Shown here piece by piece: positions 23,967 to 36,100 of a stretch of 64,000 nt of DNA. The stretch is taken from contig JAJEKV010000004.1 in NCBI GenBank assembly GCA_021234155.1, positions 18,289,310 to 18,353,309 of the forward strand. The letters run 5' to 3'. The notes under the pieces are model-generated. The model ran no database searches and was not told the origin of the DNA. It was given only the letters and a program-made list of their open reading frames with translations. Source of the DNA: Isoetes taiwanensis (lineage: Eukaryota > Streptophyta > Lycopodiopsida > Isoetales > Isoetaceae). The position numbers were made by a program, and so were the translations under genes. Position 1 is the stretch's first letter; each line of letters begins with the position of its first letter.

Positions 23967-26900
23967 ATGAATGATCGCAGCAGCAGAAGACATCGAGATG
24001 GGTTCGATTGGGTCAGGGATTCCACAGCTTTTTCTCCATTTCCTACCTTTCTCCTCCTCCCTCCACTACTTAAATCCTCGGGGCCGATGGCTCAATCCTG
24101 GTTTCTCAAGCAGAATTCAAATCTTGGAGCCGGGATAAGATTTTTGAACATATTGCGGCATGTTTGTGGGAGGATTGGGAGGATGATCGAAAGATCATCA
24201 GGCAAGCTTTAGAGAAGGGAAGAGTTAATGGAATGGCCTCTTAAGGCTCAAACTTGAGCATTGATGCAGATTCGGGGCTGCCGCTCCAATAGGCATTGCC
24301 GCCTTTTGGTGGGAATAGCCGAGGAGATTTTCGGACCAAAAGGCACGCCTCTATCTCAGGTAAGGCCTTCGGCATGTCCCAAAACATCAACTGTGTGTAC
24401 AAAGAATCGGCTCTATCTTTACAGGCCGCTTTTGATGCGGTAACTCTAACCGTAATAAAGAAAGCCTTTCTATCGATCCAAAACTCATTTATAGTTAAGG
24501 GGCTTAAAGGGGCTACAATCATTTGGATTTAAAGAGATGTGGGTATGATGAGTGAGTGGAGCATTGCTTGAACAAATGGGGGCATCCGAGTATGCACAAA
24601 CACTTCCCCATTTATGATGAAGTGAATTTTAGCAAGGACAAACGGGAGGAGAGAAACTTGAGGGCTAAAGTGGCTGAAGAGATACTTGCAAGTGGTTCTT
24701 CAAGGGTCGGAAGTTCGAGATGGATGCTCTCGCTTGCCTAGCGCCGAAGTTCGCTGCATGAGGTAAGTGGATTCTTTTTGGATTATTTTTAACTTTCTTT
24801 AAGTTGCTAGTGCCTGATTATAGAGGTGAAAGTGTTAGTAGGTTACTCTTTGTTTCGGAAAGCATTACATTATCAGAAAAGTTTCCTCGCTTTTTTGAGT
24901 TCTAGAATGATGCTAGAATAGGATTTCACAAGATAGTAAAGTTTTTTTATTTTTAACCCGATCTAGAATGTGGGATGTTGTAACCTCGTGTACCAAACTT
25001 TGGGAGTATTGTTTGCCCTCCAATGGGTTCCTCAAAGTGCTCCATACTTTTCCCTCAATCCATTCATGGCCAGATCCGTGGTTCCATTCTTGAGGTTTAG
25101 GTTTTCATTGCCAAAGATAAGATCTAGACTGTATTTTTTTTTAGCCGGGACCTAAGATTGAGTACATGTACCAGAGGTCCAACAACTTCAATCCTATTTT
25201 GCTTGCAAATTCCAGCTTCTAGTTGTTAAACTATATCGGCCATTTATTCTCAGATAATTCAATAGTGGTTGATTGAATCATGCAAAGACTGCTACTCCTC
25301 GCCTAATGAATGGGCTAAAAACTTCCATAAAATCGTAAAAAGGGCTGACTCAAAAAAATGAGCAATCACAATTGTATTAATTCTTTTGATGCTTGCTAAA
25401 TATCGATACTTCTTTTCTTCCTCTTTTAATTGCGCAGATTTCTACATACTTGCACTTATAAGAGGGCTCGGCTCAATGACATGCTCAAGAAGCAGAGGGC
25501 CTCAAAGAAATTATGACTTTGGTGAAACCATCTGCCTTCCTCGCTGGAACCAGGGACCATTGTTCGAGCTAAGGGAGCTGAAATTCTCGCGGATCACAGG
25601 TATGCCGCTGCAAAAAGAGAGAGAAATACTATGAGGACCTCACCGATCACGCTTGGGACTGCCATTGTACATGGTATTGCCGTGGGGATGGTGGGCGAAG
25701 CTCGGCAATTGTAAGACGCATTGTCACCCGTAAGACACATTGCAAAACAATGTTTGTCCCTGGCTAAAAAACATACCGCTTAATCCGGAAGTAGAGGTAA
25801 ATTGATTGCGCGACGACGTTTCATTTTCTCGTGATTGGTCATTGAAATTAGTATTTACAATCGAGGTTGTCTTAAATTTACTTTCTCTCAATTGTTGTTT
25901 CAAGAGATATTTGCATTTTCTTGTCATTTACATTCTTTGGACATTTATCCAATAGGAGAAGGTCATCCGGCCTGAGTGTATGACAGATTTGAATGGGGAA
26001 GTCCTTGCACCGGGTGGGGAGACGGAAGGTAGAGGCACTGGAAGTTCAACCCTGCAAACTTGTGTGGTCTCGCTCATTTTAACATGTTCTCTTCAGCCGT
26101 AGGGCAAGGAGGCTAAGCGTCGTTTCTGCATGGGCATCACAAAGGAGGGAACAAGCCGCGGCAATCCCCCGTGGTAGGTACCTTGGCACATTGCAACTTG
26201 TTTTGTTTCTGCTTTTCCAAATCGGCGACGCAAGGTGCTCTAGCAACTCGGCATGAAGGTTGTAGCAGCGAAATTCGGCCAACGCCACTACTTCCGTGGA
26301 TATTACTTAACCCCCCTAATTCGTGCTGAAGTTCCCGGATGGCTGGTGGGAGGGATTGGCAAGAAGGCCCAAGAACCAGGTCAACTCCACATGAACAACA
26401 TGCTGGTAGCTTACAAGGAGGACGCAAGCCGCTAGAGGACGTAGTTGTAGAATTAGTGCTTCGTTATAATGCGCTTTTGTTGCAACATTATTTTCTAATG
26501 CCTCACCGATGACGTGGATGACATGACAAGTTCCAATAAAGGGGACAACATCATTCTTATGGAATGAAGATGGAGAGAAGGTCGCCTCGAGGCGTAGTCA
26601 AGTCACACGAGGGGAGTTAGAGGATACTTTATCCAAGGGTCACTGATAAAGGACCTGATATCATCAAAGCGATGGTTGCCTATCCTCCAGCATATTACCT
26701 GGTTCCCAAATTGGTACGCCCTTTCTAGTTAAAACTATAGGCCGCAATAGTGTTTTAAACATGAATTTTAATGGGGAGCTCTAGGTTAAGATGTCTTGTT
26801 TCTAGCGATCATGATTTTAATCTTAGCTTTTTGTTATGATCAAGGTAAGGTAATCAGCTTTATTATTTTCTTCATTGTGCAAATGGGACGAAGATGAGGA

Positions 26901-27175
26901 AGAGTACGATATCCCCGCCTATCATCTTCCAAAAACATGGAAGAATAAGTCGCGAAGTTTGAGTCCCGTGAGATTTGAAATCTTGCCCGGGCTTTGTCCT
27001 TCAAGATAGGCGCCTTTTCTACCAACCGATCATGTCCTTTCAGAAGGGAGAAGCATGATGGCAAGTTCCACCTGAAAACATCAAGATAGACGAGCTCACG
27101 ACGTAGTTCGTGGGAGCAATGCTTGGAGTTGCGGTGCTGCCTGCTAGGATGATGCATGGGATGGCAGCAAATTGA
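23967..27175 (+). CDS. Gene B, copy 1: unrecognised multi-exon protein gene
   Basis: The family is not recognised. The ATG at 23967 is shared with copy 2 and opens into HRDGFDWV-type sequence. Exon 1 ends at 24359 before GTAAGG; exon 2 runs from 24425 (after TTACAG) to 24762 (before GTAAGT). Later exons are best read in copy 2, where frames are cleaner. Exon 1 carries a short helical stretch (around KGRVNGMAFLRLKLEHW in copy 2) that weakly resembles a SAM domain. The C-terminus is acidic then helical, and the last coding bases read GCAAATTGA at 27175. Frame breaks coincide with CAG/CTG differences from copy 2. The gene is co-oriented with gene A, 13 kb downstream across the satellite block. 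Confidence 0.5.
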
Positions 27176-28575
27176 GGACAGCCAAATTTCTCCCTTTTTA
27201 TGTAGCTTTTATGTTACCCGCTCTTTGATTTAGCTTCTTCATCTTGATCACAATACTCAACTAGTGATTAAGCACATAATCTTATGTGACATGCTACTTC
27301 TTTTTGTTTTTGAACTTCTAAACCTTTGTGACTTGCTTCTCGATCTTCTAAGATCTATAGCAAATTGATAATATATGCTTTGAATTTGTAAATATTCTGG
27401 ATAATAGATGCTTTGAATTATGTAACAGTTCGGATAATAGATGCTGAATTATATACGCCCCCGTCCTCCAAATATCCTACAAGGTCATTTTGAACTTCAA
27501 ACTTCAGAATCAAACGAAAAAATCTCTGCTTAACTTAAAAAATTCGCTGAGTATTACTGGTTTTTTGTATGGTCCGTGAAGTAGCCATCCATATTAGGCT
27601 TGCATTTGTTGGCATATTAGGCTTCTAAGAAGAACATTTGGGAGCTTAATGCCAAGACCAGGTAATGAGGACTTCATCCTTGCTTTTAGAAATCTACAAA
27701 AAAATCCTTGCTTTGTTATTGACCATTGCTATTTACTAGGGCTCAGTCACGATTGTGAAGGAATTTGCCGACTAGGTACCGCAATTAAAACATTTTCCTC
27801 CATAGCTTCTTCTATTCAGGCATTTATCGCTTTATGGTTTTATAGTTCTCTTACCATGTCCAAGCTATCGTTTAACAGTTTATTGATTATAGTGCGTGGA
27901 TGTATGCCTCGCGATGCCCAGCCGCAGTGTTCATTTGTAGAGTTGGCGCGAAGATGCAAGCTGAACGACCAAGTCTACATTGAGAAAACTTGCTTAATTG
28001 GGATTCACTTACGCCATCCCCTCGAACTATAATCCAAAGATAACATTAATCATTGCGTAGAAACGCCTCATACATGTTCGGGCAGGGGTAAGTGAAATCT
28101 TTGTTTCATAGCCAGTGTTCATCAAAGCCAGTAGTGCTTTTAGTTTCGTTTCAGATATGCACTCAAATTTGCTTTAGAAATGTGGTGCAATTTCATCCAG
28201 AACAATCATGGATACCAACCATCAGATATCATCCCCAAACTATGAGTTCAAATTACGCCGGGTTTATTGTAAGTGATATGCTTTAATTATCGGGGTCAAT
28301 GGATAATAGATAAGGATTAATGTGCACATGAACCCGCAGGGAACAACCGCATCAAAGATACCACGTTGTTTCAATGGATGACATCGGTTCTGACATTGAT
28401 GCTGTAGCATTTCAAAGAGCGTGGCTGGCTGTGCACGCATGAGATTACTGGGCTGATTTGCAGAGAGCCATGAGTTAATAGTTTCCCATTCTAATGTGCA
28501 TGCTTAGGCCACAACTAACGATCCAAAAAGGGACACGTACGACTGATTAAGCTGCGGAAAGTAAGTCAGTGAATT
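27176..28575. other. Region downstream of gene B, copy 1
   Basis: Mostly AT-rich. GATAATA(T/G)ATGCTTTGAATT repeats occur three times near 27370-27450. A 127-codon frame at 27649-28032 overlaps sequence that looks partly exonic (FVELA..K, then NDQVYIEKTC) but is broken in copy 2 (56690-57090); it could be exons of a third gene. I see no reliable start or end. Confidence 0.3.
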
Positions 28576-28960
28576 ATGTGGGTATGCGCATCTCTACTCC
28601 GACAACCAAAAGTTCTAAAACCAACTGAAGAAGTGAAGCAATTGGGATTGACTAAGGATGGCATCAATGACTACATCAAGCATTGGCAAACTAATTCGGA
28701 TGAGACTAATCGTGCATTGATAGATTATTGGAAGAAGGTAATCAACTTGTTGGATGAGGTAGACACATCCTCGGAAAATTTGAAAGAAGGGTGGTTCCTA
28801 AAAGTAGGTGGAAAATATTAGGCTGGTCTTGGCCGAAGATGATGGTACCATTAGTAGCATTGTTAAGGCATATGCTCCTCCTCAATCGATAAACACTATG
28901 TTGGTCCTAAGAAGGATAGGCCAAAATATCTAGGCATGGATTATTTATGAACCTTCTACT
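28576..28960 (+). CDS. Possible single-exon coding fragment in the copy-1-specific tail
   Basis: An 82-codon frame (28576-28821) with protein-like composition, including GLTKDGINDYIKHWQTNSDE and NLKEGWFLKVGG, continues after a one-base shift as LVLAEDDGTISSIVKAYAPP until about 28930. It is charged, probably helical, and has no recognised domain. It starts at the edge of the duplicated unit and lies in the tail absent from copy 2, so it may be the 5' part of another gene or a pseudogene. Confidence 0.3.
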
Positions 28961-29419
28961 GATGTGGAGTGCCTGCCAATTTGTAGTAAGTAAAACAGTG
29001 AGATCTAGAGACCTATCGGTGTGGTTGGGATACACTATCTCGGATATTTGCAAAGAAAGAAGGTGATGTTAGCTTCAATAAGGTTTGGCGTGGAATGGTG
29101 GTGTCGATTACATCGGTTGAGTAATATATAGATAAAGAAAGATATTGAGTTGTTGGACAAAGGGTGGAGGAGAAATCACAGTGATCATGATCTTTTGGCT
29201 GAACATTGATACTCGTGGACTCAAAAACTATTCCAAGTAAAGCGGTGAGTTACAATACCTCGGGATGTAGGAATAAGGCTATATCATATCCTTGGGGATC
29301 TTTGGTGGAAAAATATAAAAAAACTATGTAAATATATTTTCTACATTACTATGTATCAATGGGTTTTAATAAAAGTTGTGTACTACTTGGCTTGATGTAA
29401 TATATGATTTTGTAATTTG
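28961..29419. other. Unit junction, no gene seen
   Basis: AT-rich sequence leading into copy 2; ends ATGATTTTGTAATTTG before the AAGTTAAGGTGTG that also opens the window. No target-site duplication or terminal repeat is visible at the junction. Confidence 0.5.
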
Positions 29420-31208
29420 AAGTTAAGGTGTGAATTTATCTTAAGGTGTGTGATTATATGTTAGCGTGTAGTGACTTTTATCAAGTTACTAAAATTTGAA
29501 ATATGAAATTTTGTCCCAGAAAATCAAGACATAATCAATTTAATTGAATGATGGATTTACTTTTTGCTAGTGGTCCTTTGTTGGAGAAATTCTTCCTATA
29601 ATGCCCTATTAAAGATGGATGGACCTGTGGTGGGTCGCCCACTGAGCAGCTCAATTAGCCTTGCCATTGGCGAAAAGGCTGCGGGGCCTTCAGTGACATC
29701 ACGCCTCTTTGATTTCCAAAATTTGGGCCCCTTTGGGGAGGTACCTCTAGCCGGACCACCAGGAGGATCATAAATTTGATGCAAGTATTGCACCCACAAT
29801 GAGACCCCAGCATGAGTGAATATGAGTGAAAAAAATCTAACAATGACCTTAGCCATATAACTAGCTCAAAACATATAACTAGGCCCACAACCCACAAAGT
29901 TCTCGAACCCAAAACCACATCAAAACGAGTCAAGTCGGAATTGGCCGGACCAATTTGCACCTTGGCCCGCCAATCCTCATATATCGACTCCCAACCCCCC
30001 ACCCCAACAAGAAGGGGTAGAAGTGAAAAAAATTGACCAGGACCAAGGCACCTTGGCCGCAATCCTCAAATATCGACTCCCAATCCCCACCCCAACAAGA
30101 AGGGGTAGAAGTGAAAACTGCAATTGCAACCACCTCGGAACTGCCGAAAATTGGCTACCACCTCAGTGTCAAGAAAGAGGATTGCGGGGCGCAAAACACA
30201 ATCACCATCGCGGATGATTAGCGTGAAAAGGTTAGGAGCCCTATGGCCAAGCATGCATCATGCTCGAAAAAAGCGAGCACAAGAATCGGATGAGGAAAAA
30301 ATAGCGAATAGAAATTATAAAGAATCCTCGAGGCGTATTATAGACACATATAGATATGGATTTTGTATATCGAGGATCCCTATTGTAGCTAATCAAAATT
30401 GCTAGTTTTGATCTGCTTGGTCTAATCAATTGAGGCTAAGTGGCAGCCAATTCTCCATTTAAGGGATTATATTAATTAAATTATTTAGTTAGCAAATTTA
30501 ACTAGCAAGTCTATACCTATTTTGACAGGGGCCTAGAAGCCACCCCGAAGCGGTTGGCGTGAGCAGGCGCATTCTTTGGCGTGAAACCACCCCAGTCGCC
30601 ATCCGGGACCTCTTGGCCCGGCGTAGCCGAGTCCACTGTTATCGACCAAGTACTTCCGTTATCGTACGGCGTGTGTCGGCGGGCCTAGAAGTAATGCCGA
30701 GGGTGATGGGATGAAGCGATGGCGCGTGGCGGCGTGAAACCATCTCGGTCGCCGTCCGGGACGGTTGGTTGGCGTGTATGTCCCGTTATCGGGCAAAGCC
30801 CGTTATGACCGACCAAGGTCGGCCCCATCTTAGGCGGGCGGTAGGTCGAACACGAGCAAGCGCATTCTTGGCGTGGAAAACATCGGATTAAATAGCTTTT
30901 CCTCCAATTGATATATCTTCAAAGGTTTGTTTGATAAGTCCTATCTTCAAGCTTGATAAGTCCTATTTGTTTTGCGTAACTTTAAAATATATCGGTTTCG
31001 TCTCCTAGAAATGGAAGAACTTTTAGTCTTCATCTTCCTAGAAACTTCGGAGAGGACAAAACCTTGATTAAAATTGGATGAAAATCTATCTATTTGGAAC
31101 AACACTCAAGCACATGGAGTTATGTCATCACAAAGCTTGAGAAGAAGAGGTTCATCTCCAATGACAGTTCATTACCTCAGATAAATGGGCAAGCGTTATA
31201 CGAGGTAA
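29420..31208. other. Intergenic start of copy 2
   Basis: Equivalent of 1-1799. It holds the 91-bp tandem repeat (about 29938-30117), the GC-rich ~150-bp repeats (30515-30880) and the 13-bp hairpin with a damaged right arm (31172-31208). No gene is supported. Confidence 0.6.
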
Positions 31209-33166
31209 ATATAATAGTACCCGGCCTTCTTTGAGCATAAATTAGGAACCTTTAATTTCTTTCTTTTTTTTTATTCTCCTTTTTTTTTCTAACCCCCTTC
31301 TCCCCTTTTGCCTTCCCTTCCCCCTTCCCTTTTTTTTTCTTTCTTTTTCTTATCGGTTTTTCCTTCCTTTTTTATCTTTCCCCGCTCTTCCCATTTTTTC
31401 TCTCTTTCCCTTTCCTTTTCCCCTTCCTCTTCCTTTTCCTTTTCCTTTTTTCTTTCCCGTTTCTCATGCATTTTTTTCGTTCTCTTTTGCTTACCTTTTC
31501 ATGTGCCCTTTTCTTCCTTTCCCCACCCTCTTCCTCTTGATCACGTGCCCTTTTCCCCATCTCTTTTCCCATTTCTCTCTTCTCTTTTCCTCATGCTCTT
31601 TTTGCTTTCCCTTCTCCTTTTTCCGCTTCCCTTTTCCTTTCAACTTTCCATTCCCTTTTCATACTTTCCCCACCCTTTTGCTTTGCGATGTTCCCTTTTT
31701 CCCTTTCCTTTCTCTTTCCCCTTCCTTTACATTTTCCCTTTCCCGTTCCCTTTCGCTTTTCATATGCCTCTTTCCATTCCCTTTTCTCAACCTTTTTTAT
31801 GTACCCTTTTTCCTTCTTTCCCCATCCTCTTCCCCTTTTTCCCCTTTCCACTTTCTCCTTTCTTGTTTCTTTTTTCTTTTCCCTTTCCCATACTCTTTTT
31901 CCCTTTCTTTTTTCTATTTCCTCACCCTTTCCCTCTTCCCTTTTTTCTCGTGCCCTTTTCTCCTTCATCTTTTCCTCTTTTCCTATTCCTTGCTCCCTAC
32001 CCTTTGTCTATTCTACTTTCCCCCCACCTTTTTCCTAATTTTTCCATCCTTTCCCTCTTCCTTTTTCTCGATGCTCTTTTTGCTTTCCTTTTTCTCTTTC
32101 TTCACCCTTTCTCTTTTCCCTTTTTTTCACGCCCTTTCCTTTTTTCTCTTTTTCTCGTTCCCTTTTCCCATGTTCTCTTTTTCCCTTTTCCCCCTCTCTT
32201 TTCCTTTTTACTTTTCTTTTTCCCATAGACTTTGCAACCTTTTCTTATTTTCCTTACCTTTTTTCTCCTTTTCTCACCTTTACTTCTTACCCTTCTCGCG
32301 GTGCTCTTTTTCCGTTCCCTTTCCCCCTCGCCTATTCTATTCCTTTTTCTATTTTCTTTTATCTTTCCATTTTCCTTTTCTCCTTCTCTTTCCTTTTTCC
32401 ACTTACCTTTCTTTTATTCCTTTTCCCTTTTCCCTTTCATCGTTTTTCCTTTTCCCTTCCCCTCTTCCTTTTCCCTTTTCCCTTTTCCCTTTCATCGTTT
32501 TTCCTTTTCCCTTCCCCTCTTCCTTTTCCCTTTTCCCTTTTCCCTTTCATCGTTTTCCTTTTCCTTCCCTCTTCCTTTTCCTTTTCCTTTTTCCTTTCAT
32601 CGTTTTTCCTTTTCCCTTCCCTTTTCCTTTTTCCCTTTCATCGTTTTTTCCTTTTTCCTTCCCTTTTCCTTTTCCCTTTTCCCTTTCATCATTTTCCTTT
32701 TCCTTCCCTTTTCCGTTTCCCTTTTCCCTTCCATCGTTTTCCTTTTTCCGTCCCTTTTCCTTTTTCCATTTCCCTTTTCCTTTTCCCTTTTCCCTTTTGT
32801 TTTTCCGTTTTCCGTTTCCCTTTTCCCTTTTCCCTTTCATCTTTTTCTTTTCCCTTCCCTTTTCCTTTTCCCCTTTTCCCTTTCATCGTTTTCCCTTTTC
32901 CCTTTTCCTTTCATCCGTTTTCCTTTTCCCTTCCCTTTTCCGTTCCCTTTTCCCTTTTTCCCTTTCATCGTTTTTTCCTTTTCCTTCCCTTCCCCTTTTC
33001 CCTTTTCCTTTTCCTTTTCCTTTTTCCTTTTCCCTTTCATATTGAAGCCATAGTCAAGATGAAATTTTAGTTGAAGACACACACACATCATCTCCACCAT
33101 TGGTCAATCAAATCCTCGACCGTCCGATTTAGGGTGCGGTCCATTACACAACATTATAATATAAGA
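31209..33166. mobile_element. 1.96-kb pyrimidine-rich insertion specific to copy 2
   Basis: Copy 1 reads straight from GAGGTAA to TGGGCAATC at 1799/1800; copy 2 has 1958 extra bases between the same words. About 31258-33042 is almost pure C/T on the + strand (TTTTCCC words). From ~32430 it resolves into 41-55 bp units, each with TTTCATCG. The ends are ordinary AT-rich sequence (ATATAATAGTACCC at left; CACAACATTATAATATAAGA at right). No terminal inverted repeats or target duplication are clear, so whether it is an inserted element, an expansion, or a deletion in copy 1 is undecided. The 514-codon and 306-codon open frames (Ser/Phe/Pro/Leu only) are artefacts of composition. Confidence 0.6.
31258..33042 (+). 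repeat. 1.8-kb homopyrimidine tract
   Basis: Nearly uninterrupted C/T on the + strand, with only scattered A or G, mostly in ATCG and CATGC words. Such R.Y tracts with mirror symmetry can form triplex (H-DNA) and stall polymerases; that property is known for the sequence class and not shown here. Confidence 0.95.
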
Positions 33167-36100
33167 TGGGCAATCAAAAGGTAAGGGAGGTGAAAGCCTT
33201 TGTAGTAGGCCCAGGTTCGAACATCCACAACTCGATTATTACATAGCTGGCCTGGATTATCAGCATCCATGAGTAGATTATTAAGCTCCAATCCAAAGCT
33301 CCAATCCAAATACGGTTATCAACTTCTGGAGCAGCTACTGAATCAAAAAATAGGCGCATAACTGTGGTTATCAGATTTGCTCTTGAGATTTGTGCTTGTT
33401 CTGCCTTGTCATAGAGCTTGAATCAATTGCCCGGATTGCTTGGATAAAAAAGTCTCGTGGTTAAAGTGCAATAACTATATTTATTACAACAATTATTCAA
33501 AAATGTATTAGCAAGCAAATGATTTAAAAGAATTGTGGTCATCAGGTAAACACACCCCACATTGGTTCAAATGAAGAAATTCAATTTGTATTTAAAAACC
33601 GCTTTCCACTTCTAAAAGCTTTGATAATTTGATTAGTATCCGACAAATAAATCCCCTAATGCAGTTATTTGATGTAGAGTATTAGTGTATTGAGGATAAT
33701 ATACTCTGGACTTCATAGGTCTAGAACTTTATTTGATCAATGGAGAGCCATGATAAAAACAATCAGGATGCAGATGATTGTTGCATTCCACTGATTAAAC
33801 CATATATGTCAAGACCTAAGGCATGTCATTAAAGCATTGCACCTTGGTGCAGCTAGAAACTTCAGTGGTCTAGATTGCAGAATCTCACTTTTGTATGGCC
33901 ACTACTTAATACTATTTTTTCTTTTTGGGAGTTACGACATATTCCAGCTTCTTTCAATATCCACATACCATTGATCTGAATACTCGCCAACATAAAAATT
34001 AAAAAAAAACAAATGCCAGATCAAACTCTCATTTCCTACCATGAAATAAAACACACTATTAACTATACTTTTTCCAAGTGCCCTCCCTCCCCCGGGTTCT
34101 CCCCTCCCTTCTGAAATGGAAGAAAAAAGAGAAAATTACATTTATAATGCCCATTGAAGACAACGCCGACATTCCTATGTCGGTCATGCCCTATTCACCT
34201 AGTAATGCATGTGTTCATAACCACAAACCCAAGATCATATTAGGGATTCTTAAGTCAATCATGAACTCTATAACCAAAAAACTATGTGATTTTATTTACT
34301 CTTTCTTCTCACTTTCTCAAATGCCAAAGAAATGTTTCTCTTGCAAACCATTTTACTTCTTGTGGATGTTAAACAATTACAGTGGCAACATATGACACTT
34401 TATGGATGCCACTTGCACTAGGGGAAGGCCACCAATAGTGGACCATGAGCCAATTGTGGGATGCATGCAAAAATGGACCAAATTTACCAATAATGGATCA
34501 ACACATAAATTATTATCTCAATCTCAACCCTGGATGAAATGGATAAAAATATATATTCAATATTAACCATCCAATCTTGTTCTACAATAGGGGTTTTTCA
34601 TGATTCTTTTTATTTTTAATGTAAGCAAATTTCATAGGCCATATCATGGTCAATCTTTATCGAATTATTTTCCATAAAAGTCTATGTGATACCTTACACC
34701 AAAATTATTTTAGACATATAATTTAAATAAATTAACAAAAAATTATTTGCAACCTTTTCCTTGCCCCTTATTATTAGCTGGTTCTTTATTGGTTCACCCA
34801 TGCTAGTGGGCTCAAAGTTCAAAACATATGCTATCTGGTTCTTAACAGGCTGTTTAGTTTCATTTTAGGAATGTATCTCAAACATTGATTCAAGCATGAA
34901 CATTGCATGTATTGGTTATAACAACTTGGCCTGGAATTGTTATCATCATAACAATCTTGTTGGAAAGTGTCCAAGAATCTCGTGCCGGCCTGTGAAGGCT
35001 GATAAGAGCCTTTACATGGACCGTTATGGGCCAGGGGATGGCTTTGTTTGTACCAGTAATAAGAGTGATAAGAGTGTCTGTAGCAATAATAAGAATGATG
35101 CCAAATTGTACAAATATGCATACCATAATAGATTTACAAGTCAGATAAGTGTCCGGGGACATAGCTGATCCTGCATATCCATGACCTTCTAAAGGTATGA
35201 TCCCATCATTCGTACTGAAGCTGTGCTCAGTATCACATGTAGCGGCTGACCAAGCCTGACCAACTCAACATAGCCTGCCCGAATTTGATCATACGTTGGA
35301 CAATTCTAGAAGGTATGACATTCATCCTCAACATCTCCCATTTAGCAACATCGACAAAGCCTATCATGTCGTGGCTCTCCAATCCATTTGCCTGTCTCAA
35401 TTCGGAGCCGGTGTGCACACACTCACCCCGGTTTTTGGTCCACTGTGGAAAACATCAGTTTTGGTAGGTCTACATGTCCTGTTTTCAAAGAATCCTACAT
35501 GTGGATTTGTGGAGGTATGGTTTTGTTCAATAATGGTGTTCTTTTTTCAGTGGACTAAAACATCCACTGTTGTTTTGTTGTTTCCTCTATTTTGACACGT
35601 CATTTTATAATACAATCCACCGTAGGAAAGAATACTTGAATTTCTACATGTCTAATAATTCTGTTGTCACATGTCTTTATAGATGTAGGAAAGAATATTT
35701 GATTCTCTACATGTCCTATGCTTCCATTCACATGTCTTTATAGTAGTAGGACAGAGTACTTTATTTACTAAAGCATTGTAGGAAAGAATACATGAATTAC
35801 AACATGTGTAATACTTCTATTGTCACATGTCTTTATAGAAGTAGGAAAGAATACTTGATTGTCTACATGTCGTGATCCTTCCATATCACACGGTCTTTAT
35901 AGTGGTAGGACAGAGTACTTGATTTGCTACATGTGATGCGTGCACCATCACATGTCCTTATACTAGTATTCCATGTAAGACAAGTTACTTCAACTACTTC
36001 AATTACTTAACGCCTTATTTTTGCATAACAAAACCATCAAGAATTTGATTTGTATTCCTTGAGGGGGTGCAGGACCGCTGCAACAAATCCCTAAGCATTA

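Larger units (their letters stand above)
1..28605. repeat. 29.4-kb unit, copy 1
   Basis: The sequence from base 1 recurs from base 29420 in the same orientation and order (period about 29419), through gene A, the satellite block and gene B. Homology is lost near 28605, where copy 1 continues into a ~0.8 kb tail that copy 2 lacks. The left edge is not seen because homology runs to the window start, so further units may lie upstream. Differences between copies are mostly small changes at CAG/CTG sites, changes in tandem-repeat number and one 1.96 kb insertion in copy 2. Either a recent tandem duplication or two alleles placed in series by the assembler would fit. Confidence 0.93.

Noticed and set aside
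31308-33053. 514-, 306- and 273-codon open frames in the C/T tract
   Set aside because: Homopyrimidine DNA contains no stop codons on the + strand; the products are only Phe/Ser/Pro/Leu and the region is absent from copy 1.
31209-33166. Classical DNA transposon or Helitron for the copy-2 insertion
   Set aside because: No convincing terminal inverted repeats, target duplication or CTRR-hairpin end could be identified.
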